The notes: a model not told the origin generated them from the letters alone. 64,000 bases of DNA from Paratinospora sagittata (GCA_035771175.1 CM069607.1:16066001-16130000), one strand, 5' to 3'; numbered from the stretch's first letter, positions 1 through 11,385 are shown. Numbers and translations: made by a program.

Positions 1-242
1 GTGTACACGTGGGTTAGTGCTTCCAATTTCAATAAAAAATTTCTCAATGATAACCATGTAGACACAAAGATGTTTAGCAAAAATAATCTACACTTACAAT
101 TATGAATTATTTTTCTTTTGTTCTTCAATATTAGTCTTTTGTTGTTACTAATTGTGAGATAATTTGATAATTTATACTACATATTCAGGGTTATATTACT
201 TTAAGAGTCACATTTTCAAAAACACAGGCATTCTACATGATT
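1..242. other. No recognisable gene
   Basis: AT-rich sequence with no long open frame, RNA gene or repeat structure that I can identify. It ends where the copia LTR begins with TGTTGG. Confidence 0.6.
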
Positions 243-484
243 TGTTGGAATTGTAATAATCTAGATTATATTATGTTAGAGTTGGAGTCTAACTAGGATT
301 TGAGAAGTGTGTCCAATTAGGAATTTTGAGTTAGTGTTTGATTAGACTTACTTATTGTATTAGGATTACAAGTTGTTTAGGATTTAGATTTTGGTGTTTA
401 TAAATACACCAATAAGTTATAAAAACAAAGCAAGAAAAGAAATAAAGGATTCGCCCCCAATTTTTTTTTTTTGAAGATCTAACA
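243..484 (+). repeat. Short copia 5' LTR
   Basis: About 242 bp, starting TGTTGGAATTG and ending TCTAACA, immediately followed by a tRNA-Met primer site. A TATA box (TATAAATA, 399-406) and an AATAAA poly(A) signal (441-446) lie in the expected order. Size and layout fit a small copia LTR. The left boundary rests on the TG start alone, because no second LTR is available for comparison. Confidence 0.72.
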
Positions 485-497
485 TGGTATCAGAGTA
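485..497 (+). other. Primer-binding site (tRNA-iMet type)
   Basis: TGGTATCAGAGTA directly abuts the LTR end. It matches the 3' end complement of initiator tRNA-Met used by plant Ty1/copia elements (canonical core TGGTATCAGAGC), with a change near the end. Confidence 0.75.
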
Positions 498-911
498 GGT
501 TTAGGTTAGGTCCTGGGATATTAAAAAAAGAGGGGTAAAGACAGAACCGTAGGTAAAAGGCCTATCTGTTGCTGCTACTGCGGGTTGCAGCTGTGTGTCA
601 CACTATAAAAGTACGAAGAAGAAGAAAAAGGACTAGCACGGGTATCGTTGCTGGAACGAAGGAAAAATCAATAAAGGAAATTTCTTTCGTTGTGTGCGTG
701 TTCAGTTGTAGAGAGGTGCAATGAACCGCAGTTGTGTGCGTGTAAGGCCTCGCACTTGAAGTTGGCAAGCCATTGCTGTTGTGTTGACAGATTATTGCAG
801 TGGGCAAGAAAAGCGCATCGTAGGTTGCATTATGTTGATTGTTGCTGCAGTACAAGTATCAATTGTTGCTGGTTGAAGTTCAAAGGTGTTGCGTAATGGA
901 AATCTTACTAT

Positions 912-2927
912 TGCCTACATCCAGATGTGTGCGAAAGGGGGGTGAATTGGATACTTAGTAGATTTTTAACATTTCTTTAAAATGTATAAACTAATGAAAT
1001 CAGATTAAACAAGTATGGTAAATTAAAGTTAGTAACAGTAATAAATACAAGAAGCACAAGATTTAGAGTAGTTCGACCTTGCCTACATCCACTACCTAAC
1101 CTCCTCAGTTAGGATTTGTCCAAACTCCATTAAGGATCTTCTTATGGGTGAGAAGATCAAACCGTTACACCTTTTCAATTTATGGGCTTCTTCTCAACTT
1201 CCTCGGTGAGAACAACCATTACAAATCGAGCAACACTTGCTCTAAACTAGTAACTAACTAGTCACCAATACCAAGGTATAAGATGAGATATGATTCCCTT
1301 TACTTAGAATCAAAGTGCTATACAAAGCTTTGGATTGAACCTTTTGTTACCACAGATCCAACAAAATATGTATGATGAAGTGCAGCTGAAAAGAGGTTCA
1401 AAAAGTTTTCTTCTTCTTCAATGGATTTTTGAAAAGATATGAATGAAGATCAACTAAGCTAGAAGACTTACGTATTTCAAAATTGATCGAGAGTTTAAAG
1501 CATCAAGTAGAAGTGTAACTTTCAAAAGTATTTGCACAAGTGAAAACTGTTTAAAGATTTGAGAATAGGTTATCAGTTTTCTCGTTGATTCGTATGATAT
1601 TCAATCTACTCTAAGACAACATATATATAGTGATAACAATGGCATAATGGACTTGAACTTTTCAAGTATAATTTTGGTGCACAATGTTATTTCAAACAAC
1701 GAAAACATTCTTTCCCGAAAATGATTGATTCAATCTATGTAATTATGACGACAACACCTGAATCTTCTGATCATTCATGAAAATAGAATGTTCTGATAAA
1801 GTATTAGAACATTCTGAAAAGATTCAAAAATTTTTAAAAAAGGTTTTGAACAGTTCTGAAAAGAGTATCAGAAAAAGTGCAAATAGTAGTTTTATGACAA
1901 TGTTGGATTACCGTCCTGATTTGTCAAAATAAGTGTCCTGACGCGTAAAACCAACTTTTTCGTTTTGTTACTTGAGGACGCTCATAGACTGTAAGCATCC
2001 TGCTGAACAGTGAAGTGAGGGCGCTACTGGAATGTAAGGGTCCAGACTTACTTAACGTTTAAAAACGAATAAATCTGTGATGGCCTGTTTAAAGATAAAC
2101 GTCCTGACTTGTTTTTGAAACACTTAAAATCACAAAAGCGCTCCTAATGACATAAGCGTCCTAACATTCAAAGCATGAAAACATAAGGGCGCTACTAAAG
2201 ACGTAAGCGTCATGATGTTTAAAACTTTTAAAATGATCGAAAACATAAGGGTGTTATTGGACCATAAGCGTCTTGATGTTTAAAAAGGATTAGCGAGCTG
2301 ATGTTTAATCAACTCCCTGATAAGTTCCTTGGCTGAATCAATGAGGGAACTACTGACAAAGTAAGTGTCCTAATAAATAAGAATTTTTCAACCTTGAACA
2401 TTATTAGCATCCTAATGTATCATCAATGCCCTGACTTACCAAGTCTAGGAGGGCACTACTAAGACATTAACATCCTGAAAAAACACATCAGCGCCCTGAT
2501 GGACGCTATAAAATAGTTTTGATATTTTTCAACTTTTAAAGCTTGATAAAACAAATATTAACATCTCGATATGTTTGAATCAAATCTATTATTGAGAGTT
2601 CATTATATGTGATCGCAAAATACTTCGAAATCAAATTGACTAAACTATGCAATCATGCATATTGCCGAATCATATGATAAAAGGGGTTCTATAACCTAAA
2701 CACAATCTAATAGCACGCAGATATGTCTTCGAACGATTAGGGTCTTCAAATTGATTTTGATAGCTATTTCATCATGTATTATCGATTCTCCGGGTGAGCT
2801 TTCATGTGAGATTAGACGTGCAATGCATATAATATTATTATAATCAGAATATGATTTGTAATCATCAAAATATCTTTCTTATAAGGGACATATTCTCGTA
2901 AGGGATATGGGGATAATTGGTTCAACA
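912..2927 (-). repeat. Solo Sirevirus LTR, S1 (antisense)
   Basis: Read on the minus strand it starts TGTTGAACCAATTATCC at 2927 and carries the TTTGATGATT-type segment seen near the start of other Sirevirus LTRs here. It then has palindromic GGACGCT/AGCGCCCT units (about 1900-2500), a TATATATA box (about 1620-1630), a leader hairpin (1135-1158), the CGAACTACTCTAAAT-type segment, and an end matching the polypyrimidine CACCCCCC region of S4. No primer site or polypurine tract flanks it, so it is a solo LTR. The five bases on each side (ACTAT and ATAAG) do not match, so it lacks a target duplication. It splits the leader of the copia fragment. Confidence 0.75.
1135..1158 (-). promoter_or_regulatory. 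Leader hairpin in S1 LTR
   Basis: Perfect 8-bp stem GATCTTCT / AGAAGATC closing an 8-nt loop (CACCCATA in LTR sense). It sits downstream of the TATA box, in the part of the LTR expected to be transcribed. The loop matches those of hairpins at the same place in S2, S4, S5 and S6, while the stem sequence differs. Confidence 0.65.
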
Positions 2928-3251
2928 ATAAGGAGGAGGTAAAAATAAAATAAAAAATACTGGTGTGCTAACCGTCTTTTGTTGTCGAATTGCTAAGTTG
3001 CAAAACGAAGTATACAAGAAGAAGAAAGAGGCGTTTAGCAAGTTTGAACAGTTGCAGAGTAAGAAAAAAAGAGAGGGAAGGAGTGTATTGCAAGGGAAGA
3101 AGAAGAGGAGAGTTTGTTTGTTACCTAACTCTATAAAGCACCGAATCACATTGGTGATGGTTGGTTTAATAATGTAGCATCCTTTTGGTGTTATCCAGTA
3201 CTTAGTTATTCAACTTTCAGACTTCTTTTAACAAGTTTATAAGGCATTGTT

Positions 3252-3410
3252 ATGGCAACGTACAACTGTTTGAATCAACTGCAACTCCCTACTTTCATTG
3301 GAAAGAAATATGGCCGATGGAATAAGCAGATGAAACTTTTACTTGCGTATAAGAAATTACTGAAAATTGTTCAGAATAGGTGTGAAGAATCTCACAGACA
3401 ACTTTTATAG
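3252..3410 (+). pseudogene. Copia gag N-terminal fragment (52 codons)
   Basis: Opens with ATG and reads 52 residues before TAG. The stretch includes QLPTFIGKKYGRWNKQMKLL, the layout of the plant copia gag N-terminus (DUF4219/UBN2 type): a short leader, a Leu-Pro-x-Phe-x-Gly segment, then Tyr-x-x-Trp-x-x-x-Met. Gag normally packages the element RNA into cytoplasmic particles. Here the rest of gag and all of pol are absent; the frame ends just before the fold-back element at 3424. The ATG choice is supported by the family-like spacing between the start and the Trp motif. A non-functional relic. Confidence 0.7.
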
Positions 3411-3423
3411 TTGTTTTTGAGAA

Positions 3424-3722
3424 GGTGACTCTTATAAACGCATTCTGAAAAGACAGCTCCAAGCAAAACACAAAACTAAAAAAATCACTTACTAAGGCCC
3501 ATTTATCCTTTTGTCTCAGAGAGATGTCGCAAAGGAGCGGCGTCGCCCATAATGTTGGTGACGCCGGTGAGCAAACAGTGAGAGGGAGAGCGGAGAGGTT
3601 GTTTGTCGTTAGTATTTTTTGCTTTCATTTGGAGAAAAAGATAAATGGCCCCCAGTAAGTGGTTGTTTTAGTTTTATATTTGGCCTAAAGTCGCCTTTTC
3701 AAAATGTGTCTATAAGAGTTGC
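3424..3722. mobile_element. Fold-back (MITE-like) element
   Basis: Two arms of about 95 bp are imperfect inverted repeats. GACTCTTATAAACGCATTCT (near 3427) pairs with a segment at 3689-3722, and GGCCCATTTATCCTTTTGTC (near 3497) pairs with one at 3631-3655. The centre is GC-rich and carries a smaller inverted repeat (GCGGCGTCGCC / GGTGACGCCG). More copies of the ATAAGAGTCG and GAGTCGCATTTTG motifs continue to about 3790, so the element may be longer, with subterminal repeats. No ORF inside. The family is not identified. Confidence 0.5.
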
Positions 3723-3839
3723 CTTATCAAAAAATGATTATAAGAGTCGGCTTCTGAAATGACATCCCATAGAGTCGCATTTTGAAAAGGCACTTCCTTA
3801 CGAAAATCAAATTTAAAAAAAAAAAAAAAAGATCTACCT

Positions 3840-5660
3840 CATCGGGCCCGGTCAACAACCATTGGTTTATCTAACTATGATAGATCTCAAAATTGTATAC
3901 ACCATAGGGTGTATCTCTAAATAAATGTCATTAATGGCATATTTCCAAAAAATCCAACATAGACATATTGTGCCAGGCCTAAGGCCCAACCCAATATTCC
4001 AATAAACTTAAGACTGGTAGTTCTACCCTGATCCAGTTTTGTCCACCAAATGTAAACAGAGTCCATAAACTCAACTATGTAAGAATATAATCTCGCTAAA
4101 AATTGACAGAATTAATCTTATTTTAGGTTTAATCTGGGGCATCCAACTTTGAAATCTTTAATTAGATCAAGACATTAGGAGATAATTCTAAGAAAATATT
4201 AAACTGTGACAAGTCAATTTTTCTTATCTTGCTATCCATATATATGATCAGGTAAATGATGATATATATGCACATGTGATAACTATATCTAAACCGTATA
4301 CACCACTGAAATATATTTTGATCAACACAAGGAATCTCTCCTCTATGAATTTGGATATTTGAAGAAGCAACTACGTGAAAGCTGATACCAAAAGATATTA
4401 TGCTTCCACTATAATCAATCTTTGTTCCTGGCATTCAGGATCATTTGATGGTTTAGAAGAAAAATAAAAGCTGTTAATTAGCCTATTACTGACTGTTGAT
4501 CACTAAATAGAGTGGGTTGGATTTCATATACAAAGGGCGATCAATTGCTCATATATTTACTTACACTCGAGACTTCGAGTTGGATTCAAGTCCAGCATGA
4601 CAAATTAAATGAGGAAAAGAAAGAATATGAAAAAGTGGATGCAGAATTACCGGAGTAACTTGAGCAGGATCTCCTTCAGTAGTGGCGACTCTCTCTCAAA
4701 GCAAGCCATCTTATATATAACGCAGATCAATCTACTCACGTCTGAAAGATCCTTTCCTTAATTCTTTCGTTCTTTGCGGGGATTTTACAAGTAGATGGAT
4801 CGATGCATAGGTGAATGTTGAGATCCGCAGCTGAGATATCATGAAGAAAATAAATAATATATGCAGAAGGAAGAGTACATATCTATTTGGAGTGAAATGC
4901 ACGTTGTACGAGTAGGTAATAATGATTTTGCGGACATTCCTTTTTTTTTCAGTAACTTTGATTGAAATACACGCCAAAATGACTGCCCATCACTCCTCGT
5001 AACTAATAGTGCTGCTTGCTTAAACTTGAAATTTCAGTCCGTAATGTGACAAAGGAAGGTGGATTTATCGGTACTAATTAGATAACTGAGGTTTTTTTAA
5101 ATGTTCAAATCACAATATCCTAGTTCACTTTATCGATAAGCTGATCAATTTCTTTTCGTTAAATTTCTTTGGAGTGTCATGATCAAGATCGTTGTTTCCT
5201 TTATATAAAGATCAATATCTAGTTCAATTAATCAAAATATATTTATTTCATCTCATGGAATTTAAATTCAATTTTCGATCTCTCTTCGTAATGATGATCA
5301 AAATCTAATTTACTTAATACAGTTTGGAATCATTCATCAACAATATTTTTTTTTTTTACCAATAAACCTACATGATTTTTTGTTACTTAATTGTTCTCGT
5401 TATTATTTTTAGGACTAATGATTTTATATATGTATTAGTTAGTTAGCGTGCACATGCGTTGCATGTTCAACAAAATATTTTCAAGAACAAAAAAAATATT
5501 TCATTAATTAAAAGAGTATAAAAGAAAATTAACCATAAAATAGATTTAATCAGTAAAACCCATAAAAGAAATTAGATTCATTTTATCATTTAATAGACAG
5601 GGATTAAAAAAACTCAAAATGAATAAAGTTTCCTCCAACGCATGATGAGATGAGAACCGG
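3840..5660. other. AT-rich region, no recognisable gene
   Basis: Low-complexity AT-rich DNA with scattered short frames. Nothing resembles a transposon protein. The only candidate of note is a possible exon on the minus strand at 4651-4709. Homopolymer runs occur at about 3818 and 5346. Confidence 0.5.
4651..4709 (-). other. Possible first exon of an unknown gene
   Basis: On the minus strand an ATG opens a frame encoding 19 residues, beginning MACFERESPLLKEILLK, followed by CG|GTAATT, a plausible 5' splice donor. A TATATATAA run lies only about 5 bp upstream of the ATG, too close to be its own TATA box. No convincing second exon follows in frame on the minus side. It could be a remnant of a host gene or chance. 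I do not recognise the protein. Confidence 0.15.
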
Positions 5661-6344
5661 TGTTAAGCCATTTTGATCGACATGCCGAGCTAACTCCCAA
5701 TCAACTTATCCCCTCGTCCAAATGTCACTTGAGCATAAAACAGACTTAATTTCTGCTGGGCTCAAACCCTAGTCGGCCACTACCGAGCCGGGTGAAAGGC
5801 CACATGCGACACAACATGAACAGAAGGCGAAAACTACAAGTGAAAACAGGTCGGCACTTATCGACTTGTTCTGGACTATGCAACCAAGAGATGATTTTCA
5901 ATAGAAAACACAAAGTTCAATGAGCTCGGTACATCCAGCTCATGAAGGGAATAAAAGGCAATGCGTCATGTAAGGCGGACTCCATGGATCTAGGGCGTGA
6001 TGCCAAGGATACTGAGAGTACATCACAACAAGACAACTACCTACCAATTCTTGCCAAGCACCTCAACTTCTATAAATACTCCACATTCCTCATGAACAAT
6101 GTATGCAACTCACTACACCAGAAATAATGATTTTTACATTAGATTCAACTTGAATCTGACTTAGGCATCAGAGGGTCTTTGGTCGGCACCACATTGATGT
6201 TCCTCACGATAGCCAACTTTCTCCCTTCTTTACCCTTTCAGGTCTGAGGAACCTATTAGGCGAGTTTTCACCTTGGCAGGTTCTAGCTCAGCACATTCCC
6301 TCCACATCACTATAAATTGGTGTTGGTCAAATCTTACACCAACA
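5661..6344 (+). repeat. 5' LTR of the Tat element
   Basis: Starts TGTTAAGCC and ends CCAACA just before the primer region. A TATA box (TATAAATA, 6071-6078) lies 270 bp before the end, a usual U3/R layout. The left boundary is inferred from the TG start because the 3' LTR is missing. Confidence 0.6.
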
Positions 6345-6345
6345 T

Positions 6346-6364
6346 TCGACGCCGTCTGTGGGGA
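6346..6364 (+). other. Primer-binding region of the Tat element
   Basis: TCGACGCCGTCTGTGGGGA follows the LTR end by one base. It resembles the primer sites of plant Tat elements (TGGCGCCGTCTGTGGGGA type), with a changed 5' end. Confidence 0.6.
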
Positions 6365-6397
6365 CTTGCATCTTAAGCCTAGATCAGCTTTGTCGCC

Positions 6398-8060
6398 ATG
6401 AGCTAGGAAGAAGCAAATCAGATCGAAATGGAACCAACTGCCTTGCTTGATGCACTTCGTAACAAGAGAGGTAGACCACCAAAGTCGAAAACTTTTGGCC
6501 AGAAGCAGAAGAGCTCTCGGCTGAGTGCTATCTAGAAGAACCTTGAGAAGATGTCTCGAGTAATCTTGGAGCAACAGTAGGTGATGAAGGAGATGCTTCC
6601 CCCCGACCACTCTACGACTTCCAATCTCAGAGGGAAAAAGAGAGTAGATGCCGAGACATTAATCCGAAGAAGAGATCGACCCGAAGCCAAGACCGACTAA
6701 CCATCCATCGCAAACTCATATCTGTTTGGGACTTGTGTCACTCCCTGGATGCCAAAAGAAGCAAAAGCTCGGCATCCTCCCACCACAGGTCAGCACCAGC
6801 GAAGAAGGGTGCCACATCTAAGAATATCCTCCTGAGATCAGCCTCGACTAGGTCGGTATCAAGTGAAAGATTCGGAATGGCAGGAAAAAACAAGACCAAG
6901 AAGGTCAGGTCAATACCAAACGAGTCGGTAAGATCTGAGCACGCCTGACTTAGGTCTACCAGATTTGAAGAAGACCAGGCTCAGTATTACAAGGAGTAGG
7001 AGGGCCTCCCATCTCTATTCACAGAAGAAATCGAGGATAACCCTTTACCAAAGGATGTCAGGACGGCCAAATTGAAGGAATACTATGAAGAAGGAAACCT
7101 TAGAGACCATATTGAAAGATACAAGTCTTAGATGATGTTCAAGGGGTACAATAACGCCACTATGTGCAAGGGTTTTCAGATTACCCTCTGTGGTCTAGCT
7201 CAGAACTGGTATCAAAATCTCGCAGCAGGGTCCATTGTGTCGTTCGGGCACCTGGCCCAAAAGTTCATTGACCATTTTGCGAGAAAAAGGATAGGGAAAA
7301 ATCGGTGAACATCTTGCTCACAGTTAGGGAGAAAACCTGAAAGACTACTTGGATTACTTCAAGGACGTGAGAGTTGAAGTGGATGACTACGACAACAAGA
7401 CTGCAGTGACGACATTTGTAGTTGGGTTACGACCAGGAAAGTTTCACTACTCTCTCGAGAAGCACAAGGCCTAGACTTACAAGGAAATCTTGGATCAAGC
7501 TGAGAAGTACATAATTGGGGATGAATAAGCGGAGGCGGAACGAGAGGAACATGGCTCCTCGAAGAAATCCAAGCAAGATCACAAGAGGAAATGAGAAGAC
7601 GAAGGAAGAGCTAAGAAAGACACCAGAGGGGGAAGGAGGTTGGATTCTGGTCGGTGGGATCAGAGAAACAACAAAACACCCCAGAGTGTCCATACCTTTT
7701 ACACACCCTTGAATACTTCCAAAGAACAGGTGTCCATGGGGATCTAGAACAGAGACTATGTACGCTAGCCGAAGAAGTTGTAGATATCGACAGTCCAAAG
7801 AGACGGGAAGAAGTATTGTTGTTACCACCAGGACCATGGTCTTAACTCCGATCAGTGTCATGACCTGAAAGAAGAAATTGAGACATTGATCCGTAAGGGT
7901 CACCTGAGGGAATTCATCAAAGACTCCAACCAGAAGAAAGGCGAAGCTCAGGAGTGAAACAAAGCTGAGCCAGTCAGGGAGATCAAAACCATTATCGGTG
8001 GAGACTTGGTCGGTACTTCAAACCGAGCCAAAAAAACTTATGTCAAAGAAGCCAGATCCG
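6398..8060 (+). pseudogene. Tat gag (broken)
   Basis: The ATG at 6398 is followed two codons later by a TAG (Met-Ser-stop). Downstream pieces keep the gag layout: the retrotransposon-gag core near 7190-7300 (NWYQNLAAGS..., FIDHFAR), the FVVGLRPGKFHYSL segment near 7410-7450, and a C-terminal part near 7800-7920 with a Cys/His-containing HDHGLNSDQCHDLKEEIETL stretch, as in Tat gag C-termini. At least five in-frame stops and several frame changes separate the pieces. Gag would assemble the virus-like particle; this copy cannot make it. Confidence 0.75.
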
Positions 8061-8720
8061 AGGTCATGAACTTTGGTGCTCGACTTGAAAATAGAAGCGA
8101 ATCGACTTTGCAATCATCTTTATGGAGGAAGAAGCACAGGGTATCCTCCGTCCACACACAATTGCCTTGGTAGTAGCCATGACTGTGCCCAACTACAAGG
8201 TCTATCGAATGCTGGTCGACAATGGGAGCTCGGCTGACATCATCAACTAGCCAACTTTCAAAAAGTTGGGGTTGACCAAGGAACAACTCAGCCCCATGGA
8301 TGTATCACTCATCGAATTCACTAGAGACGGGATCATGGCAGAAGGAAGAATAACTTTACCTGTGACAGCTGGAGATTCAGAGCACACAAGGTCACGGTTA
8401 TGACTAGTTTCTTAGTGGTCAAGTGCCCTACAACCTGCAACGCCATTATAGGTCGATCACTCCTCAACCACCTCAGAGCTGCGGTATCAACCTATCACTT
8501 GGCACTAAAGTTCTCAGCAGAACAAGGTTTTGGTGTAGCAAGAGGCAATCAAGAAGAATCGTGAGACTGCTATGCCACCACGATGAGGAGAAAGGTAGGT
8601 CATGCCGATAGCCCCAAGGTAACAGAAGAAAACCTGATGCAGTTGGAGATCCCGACCCATTCAGACCTCGACCCAAGGGAGACCATCCCAGGGTTGGAAA
8701 CCGAAAGTGAATGGACTGAG
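8061..8720 (+). pseudogene. Tat aspartic protease region (broken)
   Basis: Around 8176-8260 the frame reads VVAMTVPNYKVYRMLVDNGS followed by SADII. This is the flap and active-site region of the plant gypsy protease, whose core is Asp-Gly/Asn-Gly-Ser-Ser-Ala. The catalytic Asp is kept. A TAG interrupts just after the active site, and the FKKLGL and LPVTAG segments follow in shifted pieces to about 8400. Protease would cleave the polyprotein. The link to RT downstream (8786) is degraded and holds no clear domain. Confidence 0.65.
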
Positions 8721-8785
8721 GTATAGATTATAAACGACCCGTCGAAGATCGTGAAGGTTGGAACGAGCATGAGCAGATTGTCAGT

Positions 8786-9643
8786 GTGTTACGGGAACAC
8801 AAGGATATCTTCGCGTGGTCTCATGAGGACGTGCACGACATATCGACTAACGTGATCATGTATCGTCTTAACGTTAGCCCAGAGGCGAGGTCGATCCGAC
8901 AGAAGAGAAGAGTTCTTAGCTTGAAAAGAGCTCAGGGTTTACAAGAAGAGGTCGACAAGCTCCTAGCAGCAGGCTTCATCAGAGAAGTACTATACCCATA
9001 TTGGTTTCCCAATGTGGTCATGGTAAAGAAGCCGAACGGGAAATGGAGGAACTGCGTGGACTTCACAGATCCGAACAAAGCATGTCCAAAAGATATTTTT
9101 CCTTTGCCAAGAATCGACCAGCTAGTGGATGCAACAACTGGTTATGAGCTGTTGAGTTTTATAGATGTTTATTCAGGGTACAACCAGATCGCGGTGAGCT
9201 CCAGTGACGAAGAGAAGACCGCATTCTTCACTGACCGAGGCTCGCACTACTACAAGCTCATGCCTTTCGGCTTAAAAAATGTCGGGGCTACCTACCAGCG
9301 TTTGGTCAACAGAATGTTCGTAGAGAAGATCGACATCAATGTGGAGGTGTATGTGGATGACATAATAGTCAAGAGTGTGAAGGCTGGAGCTCATCCTACT
9401 GACCTAAGAGATGTGTTCGGCATCTTAAGAAGATACCACATGAAGCTTAACCTGGCAAAGTGTACTATTGGCGTGAATTCGGGTAAGTTTCTCGATTTTC
9501 TCATAAACTAGAGAGGAATCGAAGCTAACCCCGACAAGATACAAGCTTTTATCGGCATGAGGTCCCTTTGGACAGTGAAGGAAGTATAGAGGCTCACCGA
9601 GTGCGTGGAAACATTGAGTAGATTCATCTAAAATTCCAGGTCT
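8786..9643 (+). pseudogene. Tat reverse transcriptase, first copy
   Basis: An open stretch of 241 codons (8786-9511) covers most of the RT domain: the FIREVLYPYWFPNVVMVKKP finger, NCVDFTDPNKACPKD, FIDVYSGYNQI, the KLMPFGLKN segment, and the YVDD catalytic box (codons at 9350-9361). A stop at 9509 ends it, but RT-like sequence continues to about 9643, where the antisense Athila-like LTR starts. RT copies element RNA into DNA. The domain core is intact in this fragment, but gag, protease and integrase of the same element are broken. A second copy of 9197-9643 occurs after the LTR. Confidence 0.85.
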
Positions 9644-10952
9644 TGCGTGCAAACCACAAATGAACTGTTGCCAAGTTATAATATATTCCAATAACAAATC
9701 GGGTATCGTCCTCAGGGATATCTACTACACTATCTATCGTGTTTTAACCCTAATTTTATCTAGAAAATCAAAATCGAATGATGGAGTGATTAAAGTAGCA
9801 ATTAAAACAATTAAATACTAACTAACAAGCAATGCAAATCAGATAGGAAAAAAGTGAATGACTGGTCTAGAGGTCGATGTCACCTCACTCTCAACTATCT
9901 CTATATAAATATATTATTATTAAATCCAGTCCTTAGCCTATAAATCGAAAATCCTAACCTTTCTAATCCCCTCTTTTGGAGCATTGATTAGAGCATATTC
10001 TTGTTCTATGATTTCCTTCTAACGACTTCGAAGGGTCTCGATCTCCTTGTGAGTCTCACAATAACCTAGGTTATACTCTCCATATTCTGACCAAAGGTAC
10101 CCTCTTGTGAGGCATCTACCTCGAGTCTATGATCGGTAAATCCTTGATCAGGGGATCAAAAACATTACGCTCAGAAAAGTTTAAATAAACTAAGAACTTT
10201 CATTAAGAATAAATAACAATAAAATCTAAGACACAATCTCAAGTTTGGATCAATCTACACCTCTAGAAACGAGGTTTAGTTCATAACTAAAGAGATGAAA
10301 ACAATCAATGATGGTTTAAACATGAATCCGGACAAAAGAAAGCAAACTGGAGTGTTGTAGAGATTTTCAATGGTCTTTAATGTCGATCGCTTCTCTACTT
10401 CGCTCCAGTCGTCTCCCTTCTCTTTCCTAATGTCTTCCTCTCGAAAAACCCTAAATTTTAATATATTATAAGCCCCCAAGTCGTCCAAAACCCAAATTAG
10501 AAAGTGTGTAAAATTTGCTAAAAACACTCTTCTGTGAACAGTGACGGAGCCGCGATGCCTAGAACATTGAAATCCTTTTTTTTTGTTCACCACCACGGCG
10601 CCCAGAACGTTGAAATTTGTGCTATTTTGTGGTCTTAGCCAATTTTTGCCTCCTTTCTGACTTGGGTTCTTCATGCTTCTCCTTGGCAACTTCTAGAACA
10701 TGTTTTCATCATCCAAAACCATGACTAACACATCTAAATACCTAAAAAACAAAACAAATCATATCAAAAACACACTCAAACATATAATGAATCAAATTAT
10801 AACTTATTGAACTAAAATAATGCATTAAAACCAATTTAGTCCTAAACTATCAATGCATTAAAACTAACATAAACACATGACAATAATGTATGAAATGTCC
10901 TAAAACATGCTCTAAAACATGCTGTAAATCCTATCTAAATATGTAACTATCA
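9644..10952 (-). repeat. Athila-like solo LTR (antisense)
   Basis: On the minus strand it runs from TGATAGTTACATATTTAGAT at 10952 to a GTGGTTTGCA-type end near 9648. Inside are the ACGATACCCGAT segment and the internal blocks shared with the LTR-like sequences at 25885-26190 and 63296-64000, and more distantly with the Athila LTRs at 43450 and 49352. No primer site, polypurine tract or coding region accompanies it. Flanking 5-mers do not match; instead about 430 bp of the RT region is repeated on both sides. Confidence 0.65.
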
Positions 10953-11385
10953 AGCTCTAGTGACGAGGAGAAGACCGCATTCTTCACTAACCGAGGCTTG
11001 TACTATTACAAGCTCATGCCTTTCGGCCAAAAAAATGTCGGGGCTACCTACCAGCGTTTGGTCAACAGAATGTTCGTAGAGAAGATCGACATCAACATGG
11101 AGGTGTATGTGGATGACATGATAGTCAAGTGTGTGAAGGCTGGAGCTCATCCTACTGACCTAAGAGATGTGTTCGGCATCTTAAGAAGATACCACATGAA
11201 GTTTAACCTGGCAAAGTGCACTATTTGCGTGAATTCGAGTAAGTTTCTATCGAAGCTAACCCCGACAAGATACAAGCCTTTATCGGCATGAGGTCCTTTT
11301 GGACAGTGAAAGAAGTATAAAGGCTCACCGAGTGCGTGGAAACATTGAGCAGATTCATCTAAAATTCCACGGACAGGTGCCTCAC
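10953..11385 (+). pseudogene. Tat reverse transcriptase, second copy of the 3' segment
   Basis: Repeats 9197-9643 in direct orientation with scattered substitutions, again including KLMPFG, GATYQRLVNRMF and the YVDD box (11108-11119, here followed by Met). It lacks about 27 bp present in the first copy near 9493, which removes the stop-containing piece there. It also shares the stop in GAAGTATA and the ATTCATCTAAAATTCCA segment, so both copies descend from the same damaged element or close relatives. It continues into the RNase H region. Confidence 0.8.

Larger units (their letters stand above)
243..3410 (+). mobile_element. 5' fragment of a Ty1/copia element with short LTR
   Basis: The order LTR (243-484), initiator-Met primer site (485), long leader, then gag start (3252) is the 5' end of a Ty1/copia retrotransposon. 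The leader is split by the antisense Sirevirus LTR at 912-2927, so the element's own parts are 243-911 and 2928-3410. Everything after the first 52 gag codons is missing: the sequence runs into a fold-back element and then unrelated DNA. No matching 3' LTR is visible in the window. The lineage within copia cannot be fixed from this much sequence. Confidence 0.7.

Noticed and set aside
485..497. Possible tRNA-Met gene sequences at the TGGTATCAGAG sites
   Set aside because: Only the short complement of the tRNA 3' end is present (also at 31147 and, reversed, 53009 and 58632). No cloverleaf surrounds any of them; they are primer sites.
690..896. Cys-rich frame in the copia leader
   Set aside because: It lies between the primer site and gag, is short, has no signal peptide, and an equally open frame exists on the other strand. 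Treated as untranslated leader.
7427..7903. 158-codon minus-strand frame over Tat gag
   Set aside because: It is the complement of recognisable gag sequence on the plus strand.
10276..10689. 137-codon minus-strand frame in the Athila-like solo LTR
   Set aside because: It is inside an LTR with no supporting domain; neighbouring related LTR copies do not preserve the frame.
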